From Streptomyces diastatochromogenes (GTDB lineage Bacteria > Actinomycetota > Actinomycetes > Streptomycetales > Streptomycetaceae): 64,000 bases of DNA. Where the stretch lies: NCBI RefSeq assembly GCF_002242805.1, contig NZ_MCGQ01000007.1, positions 124,001 through 188,000 on the forward strand, written 5' to 3'. The notes below the pieces were generated by a model. That model saw only the letters and a list, made by a program, of their open reading frames with translations. It had not been told where the DNA came from and ran no database searches. Each line of letters opens with the position of its first letter. The stretch's first letter is position 1. The translations under genes were made by a program, and so were the position numbers. Shown here piece after piece: positions 1 to 8,407 of the stretch.

Positions 1-6
1 GCGCAG

Positions 7-37
7 CCCCCGGGGGCGGTCACACCGACCCCGGGGG
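7..37 (-). terminator. Terminator after trpD
   Basis: A GC-rich inverted repeat (arms 7-20 and 24-37, one G-A mismatch, 3-nt loop) follows directly after the trpD stop. It is well placed to end the minus-strand transcript. No clear U-tract is seen. Confidence 0.6.
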
Positions 38-42
38 CCCAC

Positions 43-1122
43 TCACGCGGCTGGCGCCAACGCCCTCTCCCGCGTCGCGGAAACCCACCGCTCCAGCGTC
101 GCCCGAGCCGCCCCGGAGTCCACGGAATCCGCAGCCCGACCCAACGCGGCACCGATCCGCTCGGTGACCGTACGACCGCCACCCTCCTCAGAAGCCGCCA
201 GAGCAGCAGCCGCCGACAGCAACACCGCATCCCGAACAGGCCCGGACGCACCGTCCAGCAAGCGCCGCGCCACACCCGCGTTGTGAACGGCGTCGCCACC
301 CCGTAGCGCCTCGACCGGCGCGAGCGCGATCCCGACGTCCCGCGGATCGAACGTCTCCTGCCGCACCTGACCCCCGGCCACCGAGAACACGGTCGACGTG
401 GTCGTCACCGTCAGCTCGTCGAGTCCGTCGTCCCCCCGGAACACCAGCGCGGTGGCCCCCCGCCGCGCCAGCACTCCGGCGACCAGCGGCAGCAGCCGCG
501 GGTCGGAGACCCCCACCGCGTGCGCCGCGGGAGCCGCCGGATTGGTCAGCGGGCCCAGGGCGTTGAACACGGTCGGGATGCCCAGCGCCCGGCGCGCCCC
601 CGCCGCGTGCCGCATCGCCGGATGGAAGTCGGGGGCGAAGCAGAAGGTGATCCCTGCCTCCTCCGCCACCGCGGCGACCTGCCCCGGCGGAATCCTGAGA
701 CTCACGCCGAGCCGCTCCAGTACGTCCGCGGAGCCCGAGGCCGAACTCGCGGCCCGGTTGCCGTGCTTGACGACCCGTACGCCGGCGCCCGCCGCCACGA
801 TGGCGGCCATGGTGGAGATGTTGACGGTGTTCGCCCCGTCTCCCCCGGTACCGACCACATCGACGGTCCTCCCCGGCACGTCGATGCGCACGGCGTGCGC
901 CATCATTCCCCGTACGAGCCCTTCCAGTTCGCCGACGGTCTCCCCCTTGGCGCGCAGGGCGACCAGGAAGCCGGCGATCAGGGCGTCCGGGGCGCTGCCC
1001 CGCATCACCTGGTCCATGACCCACGCGGTGTCCGCGCCGGACAGGTCACGGCCGTTCAGAACGGACCCGAGCAGTGCGGGCCAGGAGCGTTCCGTCCGCT
1101 CCGTCTCGGTGCCTGTGCTCAC
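43..1122 (-). CDS. trpD: Anthranilate phosphoribosyltransferase
   Basis: TrpD (359 aa) transfers phosphoribose from PRPP to anthranilate, the second step from chorismate to tryptophan. The glycine-rich PRPP motif [14 protein letters not shown] (about residues 92-105), the KHGNRA motif (about 118-123) and the NALGPLTNP motif (about 189-197) are all present, and the length is normal. The GTG start has a good ribosome site (GAAGGAG) 6 nt upstream. It lies 39 nt downstream of a small secreted-peptide gene, so the two are probably co-transcribed. trpG and trpE lie further upstream, but trpC, trpB and trpA are not nearby. This suggests a dedicated or duplicate anthranilate branch rather than a full trp operon. 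Confidence 0.95.
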   Translation of the reverse strand: MSTGTETERTERSWPALLGSVLNGRDLSGADTAWVMDQVMRGSAPDALIAGFLVALRAKGETVGELEGLVRGMMAHAVRIDVPGRTVDVVGTGGDGANTVNISTMAAIVAAGAGVRVVKHGNRAASSASGSADVLERLGVSLRIPPGQVAAVAEEAGITFCFAPDFHPAMRHAAGARRALGIPTVFNALGPLTNPAAPAAHAVGVSDPRLLPLVAGVLARRGATALVFRGDDGLDELTVTTTSTVFSVAGGQVRQETFDPRDVGIALAPVEALRGGDAVHNAGVARRLLDGASGPVRDAVLLSAAAALAASEEGGGRTVTERIGAALGRAADSVDSGAARATLERWVSATRERALAPAA

Positions 1123-1161
1123 AGATCTCTCCTTCGGTCCGTGGTCGGCCCGTCGCCCCGA

Positions 1162-1389
1162 CTAGCTCCAGGGGTCCACGCCGCCGGTGCCCAGCTTCAC
1201 GGTGACCCCGTCGCCGGAGACCACGACGCCGGCCTCGATGACCCCGTCGGCGACCGCGGCCGGCCGCGGCCGCGGCTGCGCCTCGGCGTGGTCGACGCCG
1301 GCCACCGCGGTGAAGACGGCGCCCGCGGTCAGCACGGCGAGGACGAGGGCCTGGAGCTTGTTCTTCCGAGCGGTCTTGACGAGCTGCAT
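1162..1389 (-). CDS. Small secreted peptide between trpG and trpD
   Basis: A 75-residue protein of unknown function. The start at 1389 is supported by GGGAG placed 7 nt upstream; the frame stays open further upstream but without a ribosome site. The N terminus is a typical signal peptide: basic MQLVKTARKNK, a hydrophobic stretch, and an AxA-like site near AEAQ (about residues 36-39). The mature part is only about 40 residues, begins with a Q/P/R-rich stretch and ends GGVDPWS. It contains no cysteine. It sits inside the anthranilate gene group, 39 nt before trpD, with its own upstream AT-rich region. It could be a small secreted protein, or less likely a peptide precursor. No modifying enzyme is adjacent. 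Confidence 0.7.
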   Translation of the reverse strand: MQLVKTARKNKLQALVLAVLTAGAVFTAVAGVDHAEAQPRPRPAAVADGVIEAGVVVSGDGVTVKLGTGGVDPWS

Positions 1390-1466
1390 TTTCGTCTCCC
1401 GTTGGGTTTTCGTTGCTGCGGTTCGTTCCGACAGCAAGAAATCTATGGGGGTGCCGCTTCGCTTTA

Positions 1467-1474
1467 TTATCGGC
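1467..1474 (-). promoter_or_regulatory. Possible -10 box for the small peptide gene
   Basis: On the minus strand this reads GCCGATAA, inside an AT-rich stretch about 80 nt before the peptide start. The octamer matches the -10 consensus of WhiG-type sigma factors, but no TAAA lies at the expected -35 distance. The same octamer occurs upstream of the dehydrogenase-trpE-trpG operon (4861-4868). Confidence 0.25.
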
Positions 1475-1579
1475 CGAGCTTCGCCTCTGCACGACCGACG
1501 ATAACGATGATATACATGCAGGTCAGAGGCGGTCCCCGGGAATACGGACCACCGAATTCCGATATCCTGGAAGGCGAAT

Positions 1580-1614
1580 CGGCACCGGTACGAGTAATTC
1601 CGCACCCGGTGCCG
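1580..1614 (-). terminator. Possible terminator after trpG
   Basis: A 9-bp perfect inverted repeat (CGGCACCGG at 1580-1588, CCGGTGCCG at 1606-1614) lies just past the trpG stop, with a 17-nt loop. It may separate the trpEG transcript from the small-peptide/trpD transcript, or only attenuate it. Confidence 0.45.
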
Positions 1615-1627
1615 TTAATTCCGCTCG

Positions 1628-2215
1628 TCAAGCGACCCGCTCCACCGCCGCCGCGCCCCTCAGGAAGTTCTCCAGCAGCCGCAGCCCGCCGAGGGTGGTC
1701 ACCGACTCGGGATGGAACTGGACGCCCTCGACGGGCAGATGCCGGTGTCTGAGGCCCATGACATATCCGTCGTCCACGGCCCGCGCGGTCACCGTCAGCT
1801 CCTCGGGCAGCGGTTCGGCGACGATGAGCGAGTGGTACCGGGTGGCGGTCACCTCGGTGCCGAGCCCGGCGAACACCCCGGCCCCGTCGTGGGTGACCGG
1901 GCTGGTCTTGCCGTGCTTGAGCCGCTCGGCGACGGCCACCTCGGCCCCGTAGGCGAGCCCGATGGCCTGGTGGCCCAGGCAGATGCCGAGCAGCGGCACG
2001 CGCCCGGCGAAGGCGTGCACCAGCTCCACGTGCCCGGAGTCGGCCGGATGCCCGGGCCCCGGACCGAGGACCACCGCGTCCGGCGCCCCGGCCAGCAGCT
2101 GCTCCGGTGTGCGCGTACCCGAGCGCACCACCTCGGTGTGTGCCCCGAGGGTGCGCAGGTACTGGTCGATGATGTGGGTGAAACTGTCGTAGGCGTCGAC
2201 GAGCAGGACGTTCAC
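1628..2215 (-). CDS. trpG: Anthranilate synthase amidotransferase subunit
   Basis: A class I glutamine amidotransferase of 195 aa that supplies ammonia to TrpE. The nucleophile elbow GICLGHQ (catalytic Cys about residue 79) and the HPES catalytic motif (about 168-171) are intact, as is the oxyanion region GPGPGHP. The GTG start overlaps the trpE stop by 4 nt (GTGA), which indicates translational coupling. PabA proteins are very similar. Pairing with TrpE and nearby trpD favours anthranilate over 4-amino-4-deoxychorismate synthesis. Confidence 0.9.
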   Translation of the reverse strand: MNVLLVDAYDSFTHIIDQYLRTLGAHTEVVRSGTRTPEQLLAGAPDAVVLGPGPGHPADSGHVELVHAFAGRVPLLGICLGHQAIGLAYGAEVAVAERLKHGKTSPVTHDGAGVFAGLGTEVTATRYHSLIVAEPLPEELTVTARAVDDGYVMGLRHRHLPVEGVQFHPESVTTLGGLRLLENFLRGAAAVERVA

Positions 2216-3726
2216 GGAAGCAGCTCCTCACCGGTCAGCGCCCAGTAGGCGGCGCCCATCTTGTGCAGCGTCTCGCGCCACTCCGCGTGCGGGTCGGAGT
2301 CGGCGACGATGCCCGCGCAGGCCTGCGTGGAGTACGTCGTCCCGTCGTGGGCGACGGTACGGATGCACAGCGCGAGCCGGGACCAGCCGCGCACGTCGAC
2401 CAGGCCGACGGCACCGGCGTACATCCGCCGCGGCTCGCTCTCCAGCTCCTCGATGATCTCCATGGCGCGGATCTTCGGCGCGCCGGTGACCGTGCCGGCC
2501 GGGAAGGTGGCGCGCAGCGCGGACCAGGTGTCCTCGCCGGGCGCGAGCCGCCCCTCGACGGAGGAGACCAGGTGGAAGACGTGCGAGTAGGTCTCGACCG
2601 TCATCAGCCGCTCGACGGCCAGCGTGCCCGGCCGGCTCACCCGGCCGATGTCGTTGCGGCACAGGTCGACCAGCATCACGTGCTCGGCGCGCTCCTTCTC
2701 GCTGGCCCGCAGTGCCTCGATGCGGGGGCCGTCGACGGCCGGGTCGCCGCTGCGCGGGGTGGTGCCGGCGATGGGCCGCATCACGATCCGGTCGCCGCGG
2801 GTGGCGAACAGCACCTCGGGGCTGGCGCCGATCAGGGTGGCCCCGCCGCGCGGCACGAGGTACATGTGCGGGGACGGGTTGCGGTGCCTGAGCCGCCGGT
2901 AGACGTCGAGCGGGGCCAGGTCGGTGGTGACGTCGATGCGGTGGCCGATCTGGATCTGGTAGATGTCCCCGACCCGGATGTGCCCGAGGCAGCGTGCGAC
3001 GTTCCCCAGAAACGTTTCCTCGTCGGTGCTGTCGTGCACCGCGTGCGGCACGGGCGCCTCGGGTACGGCACCGGGCACCGGCCGCAGCCGGGCGACGGCC
3101 CCCGCGACCGTGCCGGGATCGGCGGGCGGGAAGTCCTCGCTGTGCGCGGTGCGCAGCGCGACGGTACCGGTGGCGCCGTCGTAGTGGACGACCTCGCGGA
3201 ACAGGGTGAGCACCAGGTCGGGTCCGCCGTCGGCGGTGCGGTGCGGCAGCCGCTCCATGTGCCAGGCGGCGCCGTATCCGACGGTGGCGAGGAACCCGAA
3301 GGCGTAGGTGTCCGCGGGTACCGCGGTCTCGACGGCGAAGGTGCGCTCGGCGGCCCGCAGCAGCTCCCACACCTGGTCGCCGGAGGCGAGCGCCCGTGCC
3401 CCGCCCGGCAGCGGGGCGAGGTCCAGGGCGTCGGCGGCGGCGAGCAGCGCGTCCACGACCGGTGCGATGCCGTCGACGGTGACCCGGTCGGCGTGCACCT
3501 GGAGTTCGGCGAGCCGGCCGTGGCCGACGAGGGAGTCCCCGCCCTCCTGTTCGGGCGCCTCCAGGCTCTCCAGGAGGAACACCTCGCCGTCGCCGAGGCG
3601 TTGGCGCAGGGTGTCGTACAGGGCGAGCGGGTCGTGCGGGGGCAGCGGGGTCTCGTCGACGCGGACGGAAACGGGCCGGCGCCGGGCGCCGGCCGCGTGG
3701 GGCGGTGGGTCGAGCAGGGTGGTCAC
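2212..3726 (-). CDS. trpE: Anthranilate synthase component I
   Basis: TrpE (504 aa) converts chorismate plus ammonia to anthranilate. The C-terminal chorismate-binding domain carries the family signatures RPIAGTTPRSG, CRNDIGRVSRPGTL and the FPAGTVTGAPKIRAMEII block (about residues 410-430). The N-terminal domain is divergent, and I cannot confirm the LLES-type tryptophan feedback site by eye beyond FLLESLE (about 49-55). The GTG start has GGAAGGGG upstream. It lies 42 nt after the SbnB-like gene and overlaps trpG, so the three form one transcription unit. If feedback inhibition is retained it would argue for tryptophan supply; if lost, for secondary metabolism. Confidence 0.92.
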   Translation of the reverse strand: MTTLLDPPPHAAGARRRPVSVRVDETPLPPHDPLALYDTLRQRLGDGEVFLLESLEAPEQEGGDSLVGHGRLAELQVHADRVTVDGIAPVVDALLAAADALDLAPLPGGARALASGDQVWELLRAAERTFAVETAVPADTYAFGFLATVGYGAAWHMERLPHRTADGGPDLVLTLFREVVHYDGATGTVALRTAHSEDFPPADPGTVAGAVARLRPVPGAVPEAPVPHAVHDSTDEETFLGNVARCLGHIRVGDIYQIQIGHRIDVTTDLAPLDVYRRLRHRNPSPHMYLVPRGGATLIGASPEVLFATRGDRIVMRPIAGTTPRSGDPAVDGPRIEALRASEKERAEHVMLVDLCRNDIGRVSRPGTLAVERLMTVETYSHVFHLVSSVEGRLAPGEDTWSALRATFPAGTVTGAPKIRAMEIIEELESEPRRMYAGAVGLVDVRGWSRLALCIRTVAHDGTTYSTQACAGIVADSDPHAEWRETLHKMGAAYWALTGEELLP

Positions 3727-3768
3727 GGGTGGGGCCCCTTCCTCGGGGTGGTCCGGTCAGGAGTGCGC

Positions 3769-4806
3769 TCAGCCGTAGCGGCGCAGCTCGTGGAAGAAGT
3801 CCGGCTGGACGGCGAGTTCGCCGGAGGCGTGCAGGGTGTCGTACACGTGCTTGCCGAGCGCGAGGTCGAGGACGCCGAGGCCGAACGGGGAGAAGAACAC
3901 CGGCCGGTCGGCGGGTACGGCCCGCTCGCCGGTGAGGACGTCGTACAGGGTTCCGTCGATGAAGTCCCGGCCGCCGGTGAGCTGTTCGGCCAGGTGCGGG
4001 GAGGTGTCGGCCTTCAGGCAGTGCTCGATGTCGTCGACGAAGTTGGCGCCGGTGAGGATCACCTCGGGCGCGAGGTCGCGCAGCGACACGTGCAGCACCA
4101 GCGGGTGGTGGCCGAACCAGCCGGGGTCGGTGATGTGCGGGGTGCCGGCGATCGTGGCGAAGACGATCAGGTCGCTGCTCCGGACCAGGTCCTCGGCCTT
4201 CTCGTGCACGGTGACGCGGCCGCCGTCCGCCGCCCCCTCCAGGTAGCCGGCGAATCCGGCCGCGTGCTCGGCCGAGAGGTCGTGCACGCCGATCTCGTCG
4301 AACCGCCGGCCGGTACCGGCCAGGTACTGGTGGACGTAGCGGGCGATGAGCCCCGTGCCGACGAATCCGACCCGCCGGGGCCGCTCGCCCCGCCCCCGGC
4401 TCAGCGCGTCCGCGGCCAGCGCCGCCGAGGCCGCCGTACGGGCCGCGCTGATGATGGAACTCTCCAGGCAGGCCAGCGGATAGCCGGTGTCGTGGTCGTT
4501 GAGGATCAGCACGGCGGAGGCGCGCGGCAGTCCGGCGGCCACGTTCTCGGGGAAGCTGGAGATCCACTTCAGCCCGTCGACGCGGTTGTCGCCGCCGAGG
4601 GACGCGGGCAGGGCGATGATGCGGGAGCTGGGCCGGTCGGGAAAGCGCAGGAAGTAGGACGGCGGATTGACGGTGTCACCGGCGCCGTGGACGCGGTACG
4701 CCGTTTCGATCAGGCCCACCACCTCCTGGTACCGGCCGTCGAGTACCCGGTGGACCTGGGCCCCGGAAATCACCGCGAAGGAAGGCGCCTTGGCAACGGG
4801 CGGCAT
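3769..4806 (-). CDS. SbnB/ornithine-cyclodeaminase-like NAD dehydrogenase
   Basis: A protein of the ornithine cyclodeaminase/mu-crystallin superfamily, 345 aa from the chosen start. It has the Rossmann nucleotide motif GFVGTGLIARY in the middle, the substrate lysine region LKWISSF, and a conserved C-terminal block (VFFSPFGLGVLDLALGK). Closest in feel is the SbnB branch, which oxidises N-(1-amino-1-carboxyethyl)glutamate to give L-2,3-diaminopropionate, but no SbnA partner is present, so the substrate is unknown. ATG at 4806 is preferred over GTG at 4818 because GGAG lies 6 nt before the ATG. It is first in an operon with trpE and trpG, and a five-copy repeat lies upstream. Confidence 0.75.
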   Translation of the reverse strand: MPPVAKAPSFAVISGAQVHRVLDGRYQEVVGLIETAYRVHGAGDTVNPPSYFLRFPDRPSSRIIALPASLGGDNRVDGLKWISSFPENVAAGLPRASAVLILNDHDTGYPLACLESSIISAARTAASAALAADALSRGRGERPRRVGFVGTGLIARYVHQYLAGTGRRFDEIGVHDLSAEHAAGFAGYLEGAADGGRVTVHEKAEDLVRSSDLIVFATIAGTPHITDPGWFGHHPLVLHVSLRDLAPEVILTGANFVDDIEHCLKADTSPHLAEQLTGGRDFIDGTLYDVLTGERAVPADRPVFFSPFGLGVLDLALGKHVYDTLHASGELAVQPDFFHELRRYG

Positions 4807-4860
4807 CTTGTACTCCACACTTCGGCTGACGTCTGTCCCAGCCGAAAGTAGGCACGTCCC

Positions 4861-4868
4861 TTATCGGC
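4861..4868 (-). promoter_or_regulatory. Possible -10 box of the dehydrogenase-trpEG operon
   Basis: Minus-strand GCCGATAA, about 55 nt before the dehydrogenase ATG and directly downstream (in transcription direction) of the tandem repeat array. The same octamer precedes the small peptide gene at 1467-1474. It resembles a WhiG -10 element, but a matching -35 TAAA is absent. Confidence 0.25.
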
Positions 4869-4888
4869 TGATTATTGGGCGTCTACAT

Positions 4889-4983
4889 CACGTGCTGCGG
4901 TACGGATCGCGTGCTGCGGTACGGGAAGTGCTGCGGTACGGATCACGTGCTTGCGGTGCGGATCACGTGCTGGCGGTACGGGA
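4889..4983 (-). repeat. Five-copy tandem repeat upstream of the dehydrogenase-trpEG operon
   Basis: Five imperfect direct copies of a 17-20 bp unit with plus-strand consensus CACGTGCTGCGGTACGGAT. The GTGC core starts at 4892, 4911, 4928, 4947 and 4967 (steps of 19, 17, 19 and 20 bp). The array fills the gap between the end of the SARP regulator gene (5001) and the operon promoter region. Position and regular phasing suggest a regulator binding array. SARP proteins are known to bind direct repeats next to -35 elements, which makes the adjacent regulator the obvious candidate. That link is inference. Confidence 0.8.
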
Positions 4984-5000
4984 CGTGCACGAAACGGCTC

Positions 5001-7991
5001 TCAGCCGGAAGCGCCCTGACCGGGCCCCTCGTCCAGCCGGCACAGCAGCCGCTCGGCCTGCGCGCGCCAGCGGGGCGAACCCGTACGCAGGAAGACGGCG
5101 TGGGCCGCGCTCGCCCGCTCCCGGGCGGAGTCGAGCCGGCCCTGGCGGCAGCGGGCCTCGCCGAGGACGAGGTTGATCTGGCCGTCGACGAGGGGGCTGT
5201 CGATGCGTTCGACGACGTCCAGGGCCTCCGTGAGGGTGGCCTCGGCGGCGTCCACGTCACCCGCGCCGAGCCGGGCCTCGCCCAGACCGAGCAGGGCGTA
5301 GGCGAGACCGACCAGATCGGACTTGGCCTGCACCAGCTCGATCACCTGCAGAAACGCTTCTTCTGCCTTCGGGAAATCGGACCGCGCCAGATGCACCCGG
5401 CCGAGCCGGTGGATGGTCTGCGCGACGCCCCGCTTGCTGCCCCGGTCGATCGACTCCATGACGCGCACGGCCTCGACCCCCAGCTTCATCGCCAGCTCGG
5501 TGTTGCCCCGCTCCAGCTCGATCTGGGCCATGTTGTCCAGCGCGTGCGCCTCGGAGGAGATGTCGCCGACGGTGCGGAAGATCTGGCCCGCGCGCTCCAG
5601 CCGGGTCATGGCGAGGTCGAGGTCGCCGCTGAACCGCTCCAGGATCGACAGGTTCCGCAGGTTCAGCGCCAGCCCGTGCGGCTCACCGGCCTGCTCGAAC
5701 AGCTCCATCGCCTCGGTGTACCGGGCGTGCGCCTCCCCCAGCCGCCGGTAGGACTGGGCGACCCCGCCGAGCTGGTGCAGCATGGCCGCCTGACCGCGCA
5801 GACTGCCGCTGCGCCGGGCCGCCTCCAGCGCGACCTCGGCACACTCCCGCCAGTCCTCCAGATAGTGCCGGGTCTCGAAGAGCACGGCGGCGGACACCGT
5901 CAGATCCCAGGCGAGGTCGTCCATCTCCAGCTCGGCCGCCTGCGCCACCGCGGCCACCAGCGACAGCCGCTCGGCCTCCAGCCACTCCAGCGGCGAGGAG
6001 AGCAGTTCGTCGGTGTGGATACGGTCGAGGGGGCGGCGCGGCGCGGGGCTGTGCACCACGCTGAAGTGGCCGCCGTACTCCCGCCGGTGGGCCTCCTCGG
6101 CGAGGGACAGCCAGGTGCGGAAGGCCCGCTCCCGGGCCGCCCGCTGCTCCGGCTCCGGCTCCTCGGCCTGCGCCCGCTCGCGCGCGTACAGCCGCATCAG
6201 GTTCTGCAGCCGGTAGCGCAGCCGGCCGGTCGCGTCGACGCCGACGACCTCCAGGAACTGCGCGTCGACCAGGTCCTCCATGAGCCGCTCGGCGTCCAGC
6301 ACGTCGACGTCGAGCAGCGCACCGCCGACCCAGGCGGCGAAGTCCGGCACGTCCAGCAGGCCGAGGCGCCGGTAGAGCCGGGCCGCGTCGTCCGGGAGAT
6401 AGCGGTACGACAGCTCGAAGCTGGCCCGCACCTGTGCCGCGCCCTGGCTCAGCTCGTCCAGCCGGCGCCGCTCGTCGCCGAGCCGGGCCACCAGGTGCCG
6501 TACGGTCCAGTGCGGCTTGGAGGCGAGCCGGGCGGCGGCGATGCGCAGCGCCAGCGGCAGCCGGTCGCACAGGTCGGCCAGGCGCCGGGTGTCGGCGCGG
6601 GCGGAGTCGATGCGCTCCTCGCCGACGATCCGCCCGAGCAGCTCCACCGCGTCGTCCCCGGGCAGCACCCCGAGGTGCACCCGGGCGTCCTGCGGCCAGG
6701 TGACCAGCTCCTCCAGCTGCTCCCTGCTGGTCACCAGCACGGCACAGCCGCCGCTGCCCGGCAGCAGGGGCTGGATCTGGGCGAAGGAGCGGACGTTGTC
6801 GAGCACCAGCAGCACCTGCCGCTCGGCGAGCACGCTGCGGTAGAGCGCGACGAGGTCCTCGGTCTCGGTGGGGATCTGGTCGCTGGGCACCCCGAGCGAG
6901 CGCAGGAACCTGCTCATCGCGTCGCGGGCCGGTGTCGGCTCGTGGTGTTCGTCGTAGCCGCGCAGGTCGGCGAAGAGTCGGCCGTCCGGGAAGTGCTGGG
7001 CGGCCCGGTGCGACCAGCGCACGGCGAGACCGGTCTTGCCGACCCCCGCGATGCCGGTGATCAGCCCGATGGCGGGCCCGTGCTGGCGGTCGCGGCCCGC
7101 CACCAGCGTGTCCAATAAGGCGAGTTCCACTTCCCGCCCGGTGAAGCCGGGGACGTCTGGCGGCAGTTCGGAGGGGACGACGAGGGTGTCGGCACGCAGC
7201 GCGTCGCTCGCCGGTACGGCCGGGGCGGGCGCCAGCGAGGGGTCGTCGCGCAGGATCGCGTCATGCAGTCCCTGCAGGTCCGGGCCCGGTTCCATGCCCA
7301 GTTCCTCGATGAACTGGGCGCGCGCCTCCCGGAAGGTGGCCATCGCCTCGGCCCGCCGCCCGGACCGGTACTGGGCGAGCATCAGATGGTGCCGGGTCCG
7401 CTCCCGCAGCGGGTGTTCGCGCACCACGGAGGTGAGTTCGGGCACCAGGTCGTGGTGGTTGCCCAGTTCGAGCTGGACGGCGGTGGCGTCGTCGTAGGCG
7501 TTGAGGCGGTGGCCCTCCAGGCGGGCCGCCTCGTCCTCGACCAGGGAGCTGGAGATACCGGCGAAGGCGGGCCCGCGCCACAGCGCGAGGGCCTGGGTGT
7601 AGCACCCGGCGGCCTCGGCGTGCCGCGCCTGCTGCACGGCGGTCTCGGCGGTCTTCACCAGCCGGGTGAACTCGAGCACGTCCACCGAGTGGCCGTCGGG
7701 TCTGAGCACATAGCCCGGGTGGGCGGTGACGATGATGTCCTCGGCCGCTCCGTGACTCTTGAACGTCTTGCGCAGTGCGGCGATCACGATCGCGATCTGG
7801 GTGCGGGCGGTGGCCGGCGGGCGGTCGTTCCAGACGGCGTCCACGAGAGTGTCCACCGGGACGATCCGGCCCGAATTGAGCAGCAGCAGAGCGAGCACCG
7901 TTCGCTGACGCGCACCGCCGATCGGCAGACTTCGGCCTTGTGACGTCACCGTCACGGGCCCGAGTACCTCGAACCTGAGCCGCTCGCCCAC
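5001..7991 (-). CDS. AfsR/SARP-family transcriptional regulator with NB-ARC and TPR domains
   Basis: A 996-aa regulator of the large SARP (AfsR-like) class. Order of domains: OmpR-type winged helix (about 1-95, starting LRFEVLGPVTV), bacterial transcriptional activator domain (about 100-250), NB-ARC ATPase with Walker A GIAGVGKTGLAV (about 310) and Walker B LLVLDNV (about 372), then a helical TPR region (about 640-960). GTG at 7991 is chosen because GGGGGAA lies 7-8 nt upstream and the winged helix begins there; an in-frame upstream extension to 8114 has no family support. Such proteins activate pathway genes in response to ATP and often kinase input. It lies next to, and upstream of, the repeat-flanked dehydrogenase-trpEG operon on the same strand. 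Confidence 0.9.
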   Translation of the reverse strand: MGERLRFEVLGPVTVTSQGRSLPIGGARQRTVLALLLLNSGRIVPVDTLVDAVWNDRPPATARTQIAIVIAALRKTFKSHGAAEDIIVTAHPGYVLRPDGHSVDVLEFTRLVKTAETAVQQARHAEAAGCYTQALALWRGPAFAGISSSLVEDEAARLEGHRLNAYDDATAVQLELGNHHDLVPELTSVVREHPLRERTRHHLMLAQYRSGRRAEAMATFREARAQFIEELGMEPGPDLQGLHDAILRDDPSLAPAPAVPASDALRADTLVVPSELPPDVPGFTGREVELALLDTLVAGRDRQHGPAIGLITGIAGVGKTGLAVRWSHRAAQHFPDGRLFADLRGYDEHHEPTPARDAMSRFLRSLGVPSDQIPTETEDLVALYRSVLAERQVLLVLDNVRSFAQIQPLLPGSGGCAVLVTSREQLEELVTWPQDARVHLGVLPGDDAVELLGRIVGEERIDSARADTRRLADLCDRLPLALRIAAARLASKPHWTVRHLVARLGDERRRLDELSQGAAQVRASFELSYRYLPDDAARLYRRLGLLDVPDFAAWVGGALLDVDVLDAERLMEDLVDAQFLEVVGVDATGRLRYRLQNLMRLYARERAQAEEPEPEQRAARERAFRTWLSLAEEAHRREYGGHFSVVHSPAPRRPLDRIHTDELLSSPLEWLEAERLSLVAAVAQAAELEMDDLAWDLTVSAAVLFETRHYLEDWRECAEVALEAARRSGSLRGQAAMLHQLGGVAQSYRRLGEAHARYTEAMELFEQAGEPHGLALNLRNLSILERFSGDLDLAMTRLERAGQIFRTVGDISSEAHALDNMAQIELERGNTELAMKLGVEAVRVMESIDRGSKRGVAQTIHRLGRVHLARSDFPKAEEAFLQVIELVQAKSDLVGLAYALLGLGEARLGAGDVDAAEATLTEALDVVERIDSPLVDGQINLVLGEARCRQGRLDSARERASAAHAVFLRTGSPRWRAQAERLLCRLDEGPGQGASG

Positions 7992-8407
7992 GGATGTTCC
8001 CCCAGAACTTCCATCCCTACGTCCCGCCAGGTGGCCCAACGGACGACAATACCCGAGAAAGTGAACTTGCCCCCCACCGATTTCACCGGTCGCACCATTC
8101 ACGGGGCACGCCATTGCGAAATCTGTGATTCCCCTTTTACTTGCTCAGTCCACACATTTCAGGAATGCGAATTCGCACACCACACCCTCCCCCGATTCCC
8201 CTCATTGTGTGAACATGCTGACCCCGAGCACAAGTTCCAGGACGGGCCACACAGGGCTTCACTGCCGCACAGCAGTTCGGCACCGAGTGCCTGGCCGCCC
8301 CGGAAATGCGTGGCACCGGAGCCGGCCGTGGCCCGTTCACACCCCGTACGTGGTAATTCCCCGCGCCTTCCGCCTCTTCACCCCCTTTCTCCCCGCATCG
8401 TCGATCC
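7992..8407. other. Divergent intergenic region between the SARP gene and the GH65 gene
   Basis: About 416 bp with lower GC than its surroundings, holding the promoters of the two divergent genes. The clearest element is the 12-bp perfect palindrome at 8166-8177. No convincing gene is seen; open frames here lack ribosome sites and typical codon bias. Confidence 0.5.
8166..8177. promoter_or_regulatory. 12-bp palindrome TGCGAATTCGCA
   Basis: A perfect palindrome in the low-GC middle of the divergent intergenic region, about 230 bp before the GH65 start and 175 bp from the SARP start. Its form suits a dimeric repressor of the LacI or GntR kind, but no such gene is adjacent. Confidence 0.35.

Noticed and set aside
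2263..4851. 862-codon plus-strand open frame across trpE and the dehydrogenase gene
   Set aside because: Antisense to two genes with recognisable motifs; no ribosome site and no family features.
1467..4868. Firm assignment of WhiG promoters
   Set aside because: Only the -10 octamer matches; the -35 TAAA is missing at both places.
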